A stretch of 21,911 nucleotides of DNA from Bryobacterales bacterium (GTDB lineage Bacteria > Acidobacteriota > Terriglobia > Bryobacterales > Bryobacteraceae), in the NCBI GenBank assembly GCA_016789785.1, contig JAEUQE010000145.1, forward strand, positions 1 through 21,911, written 5' to 3'. Shown piece after piece: positions 15,028 to 21,521 of this stretch. The position numbers were made by a program, and so were the translations under genes. The notes beneath the pieces were generated by a model that saw only the letters and a program-made list of their open reading frames with translations, did not search any database and was not told where the DNA came from. Position 1 is the stretch's first letter. The number at the start of each line of letters is the position of its first letter.

Positions 15028-16521
15028 ATGCGCATGCTGCTGCTGGCCGCTGTTTTTCTCGCTTGTCTTCAGGCGGATGTCGTCGAGCAAGGGCCCAGGA
15101 ACGCAAGGCCCTCGGGACTGCTGGCCGGTGTCGCCCGCGCCGAGATCACGCCTCCCGTTGGAATCCCGCATCTCAACTGGGGCTCGCAAACACATGTTGA
15201 GGCAATCGGCATCGATCCCGCCGGCATGATTGCGACCGCGCTCGTTCTCTCCGACGGCAAGCAGACCTTCGCGATGGTGGATGTCGACACTCTGCTGGTT
15301 GGAGGCTACGAAGACATCGTCGAGCGCGCCTCAACGGCCAGCGGTATTCCCGCCGCTCACATCCGCATCGCCGCGACCCACACGCATGCGGCTCCGATGT
15401 TTCAGCGCGAGAAGGGACCTGTGGGCGTGGACCCCGCGCCCTACGAACGGATGATGTCCGCCTATCGCAACAAGATCGCTGAACGCATCGCATCGGCCGT
15501 GAAAGAAGCGAAAGCTAAGCTGCAACCGGCACATGCGTGGGCTGCGCGCGGAACAGGCACCATCAATATGAACCGCCGGGTGCGCGCGACCGCCAATGGA
15601 CCCGCCGCGGTTGGCCTGAATCCCGATGGCGTCGTCGACCGGGAACTCGTCGTCATGCGCATTGATGATGCCCGCGGCAATCCCATCGCGGTGATCGTCA
15701 ACTTCCAGTGCCATGGCACCGTGCTCACTTACGAGAACAAGCACGTTTCGCCGGATTGGATCGGCATGACGCGCAAGACTGTGGAGCAGGCGATACCAGG
15801 CTCGACGTGCCTGTTCTTCCAAGGCGCGGCGGGAGATCAAGGGCCGATCGAAGGCGGCACCGGCGACCTCAACGTCGCACACCGGCTCGGCCGGACTCTT
15901 GGATTGCAGGCTGCGGCGCTTGCCATGCAGATCGAAACCGTCGACCGGGCGCCGAAGTTCGAGGGCTTCGTCGAATCCACCGCCTTTGCCGCAAAGCAGC
16001 CGTGGCGCGTGGCGGGTCCGCGTGATGCTACGTTGCGGTTCGTCAGCAAGACTCTCGAGTTGCCTCCGCGCCAGTACACCGAACAGGAGATCCGCGACAT
16101 GGAGCAGAAGGTGCTTGCCGCGGAGAAGGAATTGACGCCGGCGCGCCGGTCGGGCGATCCGTGGCGCAAGCATCAGGCCGAAGCGAAGCACCGCCGGTTT
16201 GCCGATCTGCTGGCGAAATGGAAGCGGCCCTACGATCCGGCTCCAGTGAAGGTCGACGTGCAGATCCTCCGCATCGGTGGCATCGCGATCGCCGCCATGC
16301 CCGGTGAGCCGTTCTCCGGAATTGGTGTCGGCGTGAAGAAGGCATCGCCGTTCGCGTTCACCATGTTCTGCGGCTATTCGACGGGCCAGGGCGGTGACTA
16401 CATGCCGATCGAGTCAGAGTATGTGCATGGCGGCTACGAGGTGGAACGCACTCCTTACGGCGTCGGCGCCGCGGAGAAGCTGATTCGCGAGACGAGCGCT
16501 CTCTTCAAAGAACTGCAATAG
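15028..16521 (+). CDS. Neutral/alkaline ceramidase-like secreted hydrolase
   Basis: The 497-residue protein has a signal peptide (1-16) and matches the N-terminal domain of neutral/alkaline non-lysosomal ceramidase (PF04734): LLAGVARAEITPPVG (31-45), the metal-binding ATHTHAAP (116-123), NFQCHGTV, FQGAAGDQGP, PGEPFSGIG and GYSTGQGGDYMP. In the Pseudomonas aeruginosa enzyme the zinc is held by two His, a Glu and a Tyr, and matching His, His, Glu and Tyr residues are present in these motifs. The protein is shorter than true ceramidases, with no room for their C-terminal domain, so the substrate may be another amide. I take the ATG at 15028 as start because of the promoter. It directly follows the PQQ dehydrogenase gene but has its own promoter. 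Confidence 0.85.
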   Translation: MRMLLLAAVFLACLQADVVEQGPRNARPSGLLAGVARAEITPPVGIPHLNWGSQTHVEAIGIDPAGMIATALVLSDGKQTFAMVDVDTLLVGGYEDIVERASTASGIPAAHIRIAATHTHAAPMFQREKGPVGVDPAPYERMMSAYRNKIAERIASAVKEAKAKLQPAHAWAARGTGTINMNRRVRATANGPAAVGLNPDGVVDRELVVMRIDDARGNPIAVIVNFQCHGTVLTYENKHVSPDWIGMTRKTVEQAIPGSTCLFFQGAAGDQGPIEGGTGDLNVAHRLGRTLGLQAAALAMQIETVDRAPKFEGFVESTAFAAKQPWRVAGPRDATLRFVSKTLELPPRQYTEQEIRDMEQKVLAAEKELTPARRSGDPWRKHQAEAKHRRFADLLAKWKRPYDPAPVKVDVQILRIGGIAIAAMPGEPFSGIGVGVKKASPFAFTMFCGYSTGQGGDYMPIESEYVHGGYEVERTPYGVGAAEKLIRETSALFKELQ

Positions 16522-16530
16522 CGGGCACGA

Positions 16531-16539
16531 TGATAAGAT
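16531..16539 (+). promoter_or_regulatory. Extended -10 candidate for the leaderless zinc-ribbon gene
   Basis: TGATAAGAT reads as an extended -10 (TGn then TAAGAT, 16534-16539) ending 6 nt before the ATG at 16546. No Shine-Dalgarno sequence precedes that ATG. No -35 match is seen, as is usual with extended -10 promoters. Confidence 0.45.
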
Positions 16540-16545
16540 GGCCGG

Positions 16546-17247
16546 ATGGGCATGATTCAGTTCGTCGGCAACTACGACGACCTGTCCTCTGATCGGGGCT
16601 ATCAATTCAAGTTCTATTGCGATAAGTGCCGCAATGGCTACATGTCGCGATTCGTACCGTCGAAGGTTGGCATTGCAGGATCCGTGCTGCGTGCGGCGGG
16701 ACATTTGTTCGGCGGCGTAATCGGCACAGCGGGCTATTCGAGCTACGATTTGCAACGCATGGTGGGCGGCCCTGAGCACGATGCCGCACTTCGCGATGCG
16801 GTGGAAGAGGGCAAGAAGTATTTCCACCAATGCACCCGCTGTGGCAAGTGGGTGTGTCCGGAGGCTTGCTGGAACGGTTCGGCGAACATGTGCGAAGACT
16901 GTGCGCCGAACTTCCGCGAAGAGATGGCTTCGGCGCAGGCACAGGCTAAGGCCGAAGCCGCGCGCTACCAGCTTCAGGAGAAGGCGCGCACGGTAGACTA
17001 CACCTCGGGCGTCGACATGAGCGGCGATCACTATCTGCCGGTGGACGCGCCCGCGGAACGTCCCGCATCGACGCCCGTATGTGCGCACTGTGGCGCCGAC
17101 CTGATGGCCAGCGCCAAGTTCTGCCCGGAATGCGGCAAACCGAACGCCGCCAAGCAAGTCATGAAGTGTAGCGTCTGCAACTTCCGGGTGGAAGGTGCGG
17201 CGAAGTTCTGTCCGGAATGTGGTAACAAAATGGTCACTGGCGTTTAG
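16546..17247 (+). CDS. Multi-zinc-ribbon protein of unknown function
   Basis: The 233-residue protein carries 16 cysteines laid out as zinc-ribbon pairs: C25/C28, C96/C99, C104/C108, C116/C119, C179/C182, C193/C196, C208/C211 and C222/C225. The last four pairs form a C-terminal double zinc ribbon (CAHCGADLMASAKFCPECG and the similar CSVCNFRVEGAAKFCPECG). Between the first and second pairs lies a Gly/Ala-rich hydrophobic stretch (about 42-66), and an Ala/Gln/Glu helix follows at about 126-146, possibly a coiled coil. I do not recognise the N-terminal region as a known family. It has no signal peptide and probably acts in the cytoplasm as an adaptor or RNA/protein binder; this is a guess. A second ATG two codons downstream is also possible. 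Confidence 0.8.
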   Translation: MGMIQFVGNYDDLSSDRGYQFKFYCDKCRNGYMSRFVPSKVGIAGSVLRAAGHLFGGVIGTAGYSSYDLQRMVGGPEHDAALRDAVEEGKKYFHQCTRCGKWVCPEACWNGSANMCEDCAPNFREEMASAQAQAKAEAARYQLQEKARTVDYTSGVDMSGDHYLPVDAPAERPASTPVCAHCGADLMASAKFCPECGKPNAAKQVMKCSVCNFRVEGAAKFCPECGNKMVTGV

Positions 17248-17273
17248 GCTGCATGAGCGCTAGGCTCAGGAGT

Positions 17274-17280
17274 AGGAGGA
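17274..17280 (+). promoter_or_regulatory. Strong Shine-Dalgarno for the small secreted protein
   Basis: AGGAGGA lies 7 nt before the ATG at 17288 and favours it over the TTG at 17285. Confidence 0.8.
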
Positions 17281-17287
17281 CACGTTG

Positions 17288-17641
17288 ATGAGTGCGATGC
17301 GATGGATGATCCCCCTTGTGATTCCGGTTGTCATGTTTGCGCAGGATGTGGCGCGCGAGGAGTTGAAGCCTTTGCCCGATGAGAAAGAGATCACTCGGCT
17401 TTGGCCCCGCAAACTCGACACCAAGGATCAAAAGCAGAGGCGCGCACTTCAACTGCTGGCGATGTCCGTGCCGCAGCAGCGCCGTACCATCGTGTCTGAC
17501 GGCGAAGTGACCGGGCCTTGCTCCATCCCGTTGACGGAAGTGCATCCGCCTGATCCCAATGCCGCAATCGTCCGCATCCCGGCGGAATCGCAATCGAAGA
17601 TGCCCGTCATGAAGATGCCCGCGCCGCCCTGCAAGCCGTGA
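17288..17641 (+). CDS. Small secreted or periplasmic protein, unknown
   Basis: The 117-residue protein starts with a signal peptide (MSAMRWMIPLVIPVVMFAQ, cleavage near 18). The mature part is rich in Lys, Arg, Glu and Pro, with a single Cys pair far apart (CSIP in the middle and PPCKP at the C-terminus) that could form a disulfide. I do not recognise a domain. It follows the zinc-ribbon gene after 40 bp with its own ribosome-binding site. Its stop overlaps the GTG of the Nudix gene (GTGA), so the two are translationally coupled even though one product is exported and the other is cytoplasmic. Confidence 0.7.
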   Translation: MSAMRWMIPLVIPVVMFAQDVAREELKPLPDEKEITRLWPRKLDTKDQKQRRALQLLAMSVPQQRRTIVSDGEVTGPCSIPLTEVHPPDPNAAIVRIPAESQSKMPVMKMPAPPCKP

Positions 17642-18186
17642 CGCGTGCCTTTCTGCTTTCTCAGTTGCAGCAGCATACCTGCGCCGATGCGCACGAATCC
17701 GAGATGTGCCGGCAACTCGCACAGTTCGTCGAAGCGCATGAGGACTGCTTTGAGCGGTCCCTGCTGATCGGGCACGTGACGGGCTCCGCATGGGTGATGG
17801 ACTTCGAGCGCACGCACGCGCTGTTGACCCATCACGAAAAGCTCGACAAGTGGCTGCAACTCGGCGGGCATGCCGACGGTGACGCGCACGTGTTGAACGT
17901 CGCGCTGCGCGAGGCGCGGGAAGAATCGGGCCTGGCCAGTGTGCGGGCGGTGACCGATGCCATCTTCGACGTCGACATCCACCGGATTCCGGTACGAGGC
18001 GCGGAACCCGAGCACTTTCACTACGACGTGCGCTTCCTGTTCGAGGCCGATCGCCACGAGCCGCTACGAATCACAAGCGAGTCCAAGGATCTGCAGTGGG
18101 TGCCGCTCGACCGGATCGAAGAGTTGACACAGGAAGAGTCGATGCTGCGTATGGTCCGCAAGATGCGGCGGCTGGTTGGCGGGTAG
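17638..18186 (+). CDS. Nudix hydrolase
   Basis: The 182-residue protein has a Nudix box from G77 to L99: GHADGDAHVLNVAL followed by REAREESGL (91-99). The REUXEEXGU part is complete, including E92, E95 and E96. The Glu expected seven positions after the first Gly of the box is Ala83, a departure from the consensus GX5EX7REUXEEXGU. An N-terminal region with GHVTGSAWVMD and HHEKLDKWLQLGGHADGD resembles a Nudix subgroup of unassigned substrate. The enzyme should hydrolyse a nucleoside-diphosphate-linked compound in the cytoplasm, and the specific substrate is unknown. The GTG start overlaps the stop of the upstream gene by 4 bp. Confidence 0.88.
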   Translation: MTRAFLLSQLQQHTCADAHESEMCRQLAQFVEAHEDCFERSLLIGHVTGSAWVMDFERTHALLTHHEKLDKWLQLGGHADGDAHVLNVALREAREESGLASVRAVTDAIFDVDIHRIPVRGAEPEHFHYDVRFLFEADRHEPLRITSESKDLQWVPLDRIEELTQEESMLRMVRKMRRLVGG

Positions 18187-18475
18187 CGGCGGCCCGCATC
18201 CCCAGTGAAAGGGCTAGCATGGGCTAGCTTCAATGCTGTTCAGTTAACCGGCTCTCCTAGAGTTGACGCAAAGCCGCAGGCTGGTTGCGGACGGAACGGC
18301 GAGCGGGCGCGTACCAGTCTAAGGAGCGCTAGCGACTTCCCATTACCTTATCCCCCTTTCGCCGCCGCACGGTCGTCATTCCCCAGCGTGCTGCGGCAGG
18401 AATACGTGGTAATCTCAATGACTCGGGGCAGATTGGGCGATCCGCTCTTCCGAGCACGTTCGCTGGAGGAAGTGC
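18187..18475 (+). other. Non-coding stretch with a tandem 10-bp repeat
   Basis: No credible gene is seen here. GGGCTAGCAT (18211-18220) is followed at once by GGGCTAGCTT (18221-18230), a tandem 8-of-10 identical repeat that also contains the palindrome GCTAGC twice; another GCTAGC lies near 18327. TGGTAATCT (18407-18415) could be an extended -10 for the secreted-protein remnant that follows. No tRNA or obvious structured RNA is recognised. Confidence 0.4.
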
Positions 18476-18729
18476 ATGAAGTTCTCTCTCACACACTCTC
18501 TCTTAATGGGCCTCGTGGGTGCGGTCTCAAGCGCCACTGCGGCTCAGGTGCTCATACCCTGAATTTCACCGGGACGGGGACTCTCCCGACATCGGGATCT
18601 TTCACAATGGAACTCTTTTGGGGCAAATTGAATATGGCTGTTGGGAGGATAGAGCGCGGGAAACGGCGAGGTCGACTCATGCCGGCGCATTCCCCGGCAG
18701 CGAACACCGTAGCTATCGCCCGAGAATGA
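18476..18729 (+). pseudogene. Frameshifted remnant of a secreted protein gene
   Basis: An ATG at 18476, preceded by GGAGGA (18465-18470), opens a clean signal peptide (MKFSLTHSLLMGLVG then AVSSATAAQ). After residue 28 a TGA (18560-18562) ends the frame. The -1 frame continues with TLNFTGTGTLPTSGSFT, which looks like the start of a secreted Thr/Ser/Gly-rich beta protein, then runs to 18729 into sequence with no clear character. The +1 frame is also open at the stop (CCC TGA). The simplest reading is a decayed secreted-protein gene whose 3' end is lost against the mazF-type gene. A short real peptide or a programmed frameshift cannot be excluded. Confidence 0.5.
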
Positions 18730-19057
18730 TATCGATGCCGCTGAGGATTGACGCCAGCGCATTCTTGCTCAATTTCGCGATGCGCTCGGTCAGTAGTTCC
18801 TTGTCGAGGCTAATGATCTGGGTTGGATTGGCCACGGAATCATTGGGCAGACCGGCAGCCCGTGCACTGAGCAAAACGTTGCCTGGCGCTTCGGCATACT
18901 TCAGGTTACTCGTGAGCGGCACACAAACCACCGTCGCCAGACGGCTTCGATTGAGGTGATCCGTTTGGACGACTACGACCGGCCTTCGATACCCAGGGCC
19001 TGAACCAGTAGGTGAGGGTAGATCCGCCCACCAGACCTCCCCCTGACCGACTACCAT
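18713..19057 (-). CDS. mazF: MazF/PemK-family endoribonuclease toxin
   Basis: The 114-residue protein is a complete MazF-family toxin: GEVWWADL (6-13), GPGYRRPVVVVQ (20-31), with RRP holding the conserved Arg, the VVCVPLTSN strand (43-51) and SVANPTQIISLDKELL (74-89). MazF toxins are ribonucleases that cleave mRNA at short motifs and are held in check by the antitoxin encoded just upstream. The ATG overlaps the antitoxin stop by 7 bp (19051-19057), the normal antitoxin-toxin order with translational coupling. Length and motifs look intact. The cleavage motif cannot be read from sequence. Confidence 0.93.
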   Translation of the reverse strand: MVVGQGEVWWADLPSPTGSGPGYRRPVVVVQTDHLNRSRLATVVCVPLTSNLKYAEAPGNVLLSARAAGLPNDSVANPTQIISLDKELLTERIAKLSKNALASILSGIDIILGR

Positions 19058-19287
19058 TCGATACGTGCCAGGGCGCGTTGGGACGCCGCGGAGGTAAAGG
19101 GATCGACCGCATCGCCCGTCGCGTCAAGGACCCGATTCATGGCATCGGTGATTTCGTCTCCGGAATGCCTGGCAAGATACTCCGAAAGGGCGTCGCTGAA
19201 GAGTTGGCTGCGGGACCGCTTTGCACGGCGCGCAAAGAGCTCAGCCTGTTCAAAGATGGCGTCAGGAATGGATACCGCCGTTTTCAT
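19051..19287 (-). CDS. Ribbon-helix-helix antitoxin partner of MazF
   Basis: The 78-residue protein starts MKTAVSIPDAIFEQAELFARR, a ribbon-helix-helix DNA-binding fold (strand KTAVSI, then two helices through EYLARHS at about residue 43). The C-terminal tail is acidic and would wrap the toxin. The frame is open upstream, but the ATG at 19287 is chosen because the RHH strand begins there and a TATACT lies 6 nt before it. As with other such antitoxins it probably represses its own promoter with the toxin. ACTAGT (19291-19296), a palindrome between the -10 and the start, and the inverted repeat around the -35 are possible operators. Confidence 0.9.
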   Translation of the reverse strand: MKTAVSIPDAIFEQAELFARRAKRSRSQLFSDALSEYLARHSGDEITDAMNRVLDATGDAVDPFTSAASQRALARIEW

Positions 19288-19293
19288 ACCACT

Positions 19294-19323
19294 AGTATAA
19301 CCAAGCTGTGAATCGGGAGTCCA
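19294..19323 (-). promoter_or_regulatory. Promoter of the toxin-antitoxin operon, leaderless
   Basis: On the minus strand TGGACT (19323-19318) and TATACT (19299-19294) are separated by 18 nt. The -10 ends exactly 6 nt before the ATG at 19287, so transcription would start on the start codon. There is no Shine-Dalgarno sequence. The -35 lies inside one arm of a 9-bp inverted repeat. Confidence 0.55.
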
Positions 19324-19365
19324 CGGGGGCCGCGCGGGGATCGCTCTCCTCTTCATGTGGACTCC
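19316..19365. repeat. 9-bp perfect inverted repeat between two minus-strand operons
   Basis: GGAGTCCAC (19316-19324) and GTGGACTCC (19357-19365) are exact reverse complements with 32 nt between. The repeat lies between the stop of the propeller gene (19376) and the antitoxin start (19287). No T tract follows on the minus strand, so it is not a standard intrinsic terminator. One arm covers the -35 of the toxin-antitoxin promoter. Confidence 0.6.
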
Positions 19366-19375
19366 GGCGCGTCCG

Positions 19376-20692
19376 CTACCGCTTCGTGATCCTGTACAGC
19401 TTGCTCTCCGTGCGGATGAACAGGCTGCCTCGCGCGATGGCCGGCGTTGCCATACAGAACTCATCCAGGGTGTTCTTCCCAAGCAGTTTGTACTGCGATC
19501 CCGCCTGAATCACGAACGTATCGCCATCTTCACTCAGTACGAAGACCTTGCCGTTGTAGGCCCAGGGCGACGCGGTGTAGGCCCCAACCTCTTCCGTGAT
19601 GCGCACGCGCTGGTACACTTCCTTCCCCGTCTTCGCATCATTCGCGGCGAAGAATCCGCGGTCGTACAGCGTGTAGTAGATGTCGCCGTAGATCAAAGGC
19701 GATGGGTTATAGGGCCCGAGATTGTTGTTGAACCAGGCGATGGATTCGTTGCTCGTCTGTCCCTTTTCCAGCGAGATATCGCCCTTGGCTCCGGGCTTGA
19801 TCACGAACACGGGCTTGTTCGGGTCACCCACATAGCCGGAACTGATGTACAGCAGACCGAACTTCGTGAAGGGCGTCGGGATCGCGATGGATGACATGCC
19901 GCGGAACTCCCACAGCGGCTTGCCGTCGAGATCATAGGAGCGCACGCGGTTCGTGGCCGCCGTGATGATCTCCGTCCGCTGCCCGCTCTCCCAAATGAAA
20001 GGCGTCGCCCAGTTGCTCTTCTCTTCGCGCGGAATCTCCCAAATCGTCTTGCCGGTCTTCTTGTCCAACGCCATCAGCACGGACTTGTCTTCGTTGTCAT
20101 TCACAATGTAGAGCCGGTTCTGATGCAGCACGGGCGACGCAGCGGTTCCCCATCCATACCGTGTCTTCACCACATCGAATTTGCGCGACCACGCCGGCTT
20201 GCCGTTGAAATCGAAGGCAAACACGCCGACGCATCCGAAGTATGCATAGACCAACTGGCCATCGGTGACAGGCGTCTCCGATGCGTAGCTGTTCTTCAAG
20301 TGGCGCGAGAACGGCGGCACGCCTTTGTGCACCTCGCGTTCCCACACCACCTTGCCGGTATCGAAGTCGATTGCGTAAACCACCCAGCGATGCTCATCGG
20401 TGGGAGTGCCGCGTTCGCCGCCGAAATAAAGCCCCTTGCGAGCCTTCTCTTTGGGCTCCGAACTCACCACCGTTGTGAGAAAGATCCGGTTCCCCCACAC
20501 GATTGGCGACGACCATCCGCGGCCCGGGATCTCTGTTTTCCAGGCGATGTTCTTCGTCGAACTCCACTCGTCAGGCAGCCGCGGATCGTCTTCCGCAACA
20601 CCCAACGAGCCTTCACCGCGGAACTGTGGCCAGCGGTCGGTGGCGCCGTAGAGCAAAGTGCCCATCGCCATCAACAGAACAAGAATCCTCAT
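19376..20692 (-). CDS. Secreted PQQ-like beta-propeller protein
   Basis: The 438-residue protein has a signal peptide (1-16) and then the WPQFRG motif (21-26), [16 protein letters not shown] (48-63) and repeated blades such as [30 protein letters not shown] and [14 protein letters not shown]. These are PQQ-enzyme-like repeats of the type found in Planctomycete and Acidobacterial secreted propellers and in BamB. No heme site or obvious PQQ catalytic residues are seen, so it may be a binding or scaffold protein rather than a dehydrogenase. GGGAGG (20708-20703 on the minus strand) lies 10 nt before the ATG. It overlaps the SDR stop by ATGA, so the pair is one operon. Confidence 0.88.
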   Translation of the reverse strand: MRILVLLMAMGTLLYGATDRWPQFRGEGSLGVAEDDPRLPDEWSSTKNIAWKTEIPGRGWSSPIVWGNRIFLTTVVSSEPKEKARKGLYFGGERGTPTDEHRWVVYAIDFDTGKVVWEREVHKGVPPFSRHLKNSYASETPVTDGQLVYAYFGCVGVFAFDFNGKPAWSRKFDVVKTRYGWGTAASPVLHQNRLYIVNDNEDKSVLMALDKKTGKTIWEIPREEKSNWATPFIWESGQRTEIITAATNRVRSYDLDGKPLWEFRGMSSIAIPTPFTKFGLLYISSGYVGDPNKPVFVIKPGAKGDISLEKGQTSNESIAWFNNNLGPYNPSPLIYGDIYYTLYDRGFFAANDAKTGKEVYQRVRITEEVGAYTASPWAYNGKVFVLSEDGDTFVIQAGSQYKLLGKNTLDEFCMATPAIARGSLFIRTESKLYRITKR

Positions 20693-21498
20693 CGTGACGT
20701 TGCCTCCCAGGCGGCGCTCAGATTACGGGACCCTGTCACCGATTGGCCCCCGTCGCAGACATACACGCCGCCGGTAATGTAACTGGCAGCGTCGGAACAC
20801 AAGAATAGCGCGAGATTGGCGATGTCGTCCTTGGTGCCCATTCGCCCGAGCGGCACACTTGCCACCGCGGCGGCGCGCGCTTCGGGAGTTGGCGCTAGGC
20901 GCTTCATGCCTTCCGTTTCATCAATCGGCCCTGGAGTGATGATGTTGGCGCGGATCCCGTCGCGTGCCCACTCGACGGCAATGGTCTTCGTCAGCAGGTC
21001 GACGCCCGCTTTCGCCGCGCACACATGGGCCTGATACGGATACGGTTGCGACGCATGATTCGCCGAGATGCTGATGACCGATGCGCCAGGCTTGCGCAGG
21101 TGCGGATACGCGGCACGGCAGGTGTTGTAGGTGCCGAGGAGATCGATATCCACCACTGCCTTGAAGCCATTCGCCGACATCCCCATCACCGGCGCGGGAA
21201 AGTTTCCCGCGGCGCCGCAGATCAGTATGTCGATCGAGCCGTAGAGTTCCGCCGCCTTGGCGAACGCAGCCTCCAATGCCGCATAGTCGCGAACATCGGC
21301 AGCGTACCCGTTGGCGGTACCGCCCTTCGCGCGAATGCCCTCCACCGCCGCATCGAGTTTCTGCGGATTGCGCCCCAGCAGCATGAGCTTCGCGCCGTAG
21401 TCCGCAAACCGTTCCGCGATGCCAAGGCAGATCCCGCTGGTGCCGCCCGTGATGAATGCGGTTTTCCCTTGAAGGAGAGTGTTGACGAAGACGTGCAT
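20689..21498 (-). CDS. SDR oxidoreductase, 2,4-dienoyl-CoA-reductase-like
   Basis: The 269-residue Rossmann protein has the cofactor motif TGGTSGIC (17-24), where the last Gly of TGxxxGxG is Cys24, then GAAGNF (95-100) in place of NNAG, and a [13 protein letters not shown] stretch (189-201). GAAGNF and PGPI..TEG..RL are hallmarks of peroxisomal-type 2,4-dienoyl-CoA reductases (DECR2), which also lack the classic YxxxK Tyr. Here K163 is kept but the Tyr position is Val159. This fits NADPH-dependent reduction of polyunsaturated acyl-CoA in beta-oxidation, by similarity only. The ATG at 21498 fits the family N-terminus; a GTG at 21510 in the same frame would add four residues. It is translationally coupled to the propeller gene. 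Confidence 0.85.
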   Translation of the reverse strand: MHVFVNTLLQGKTAFITGGTSGICLGIAERFADYGAKLMLLGRNPQKLDAAVEGIRAKGGTANGYAADVRDYAALEAAFAKAAELYGSIDILICGAAGNFPAPVMGMSANGFKAVVDIDLLGTYNTCRAAYPHLRKPGASVISISANHASQPYPYQAHVCAAKAGVDLLTKTIAVEWARDGIRANIITPGPIDETEGMKRLAPTPEARAAAVASVPLGRMGTKDDIANLALFLCSDAASYITGGVYVCDGGQSVTGSRNLSAAWEATSR

Positions 21499-21507
21499 AG
21501 GATATGC

Positions 21508-21517
21508 CACAATACCA
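21508..21517. promoter_or_regulatory. Overlapping -10 candidates for a divergent gene pair
   Basis: On the minus strand TGGTATTGT (21517-21509) is an extended -10 ending 10 nt before the SDR ATG at 21498. On the plus strand CACAAT (21508-21513) ends 8 nt before the ATG at 21522. TTGACG (21482-21487) is a possible + strand -35, but the spacer would be 20 nt, longer than usual. The two -10 candidates occupy the same bases. Confidence 0.35.
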
Positions 21518-21521
21518 GACC

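Noticed and set aside
15028..15069. A lipoprotein signal (Cys13 after FLA) at the start of the ceramidase-like protein.
   Set aside because: The residues before the Cys fit the lipobox poorly (Phe at -3, Leu at -2) and the n-region is very short, so a normal signal peptide is more likely.
18211..18230. Two tandem GGGCTAGC units as a possible start of a repeat array or CRISPR-like element.
   Set aside because: Only two 10-bp units are present with no spacers, so it is at most a small operator-like repeat.
18205..18475. The upstream part of the + frame (from 18205) leading into the secreted-protein remnant.
   Set aside because: It has no ribosome-binding site and no protein-like composition; only the part after 18563 looks related to a secreted protein.
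18680..18699. A hairpin TGCCGG-N8-CCGGCA downstream of the mazF-type gene as its terminator.
   Set aside because: There is no T tract on the minus strand after it, and such short GC hairpins are common by chance in this base composition.
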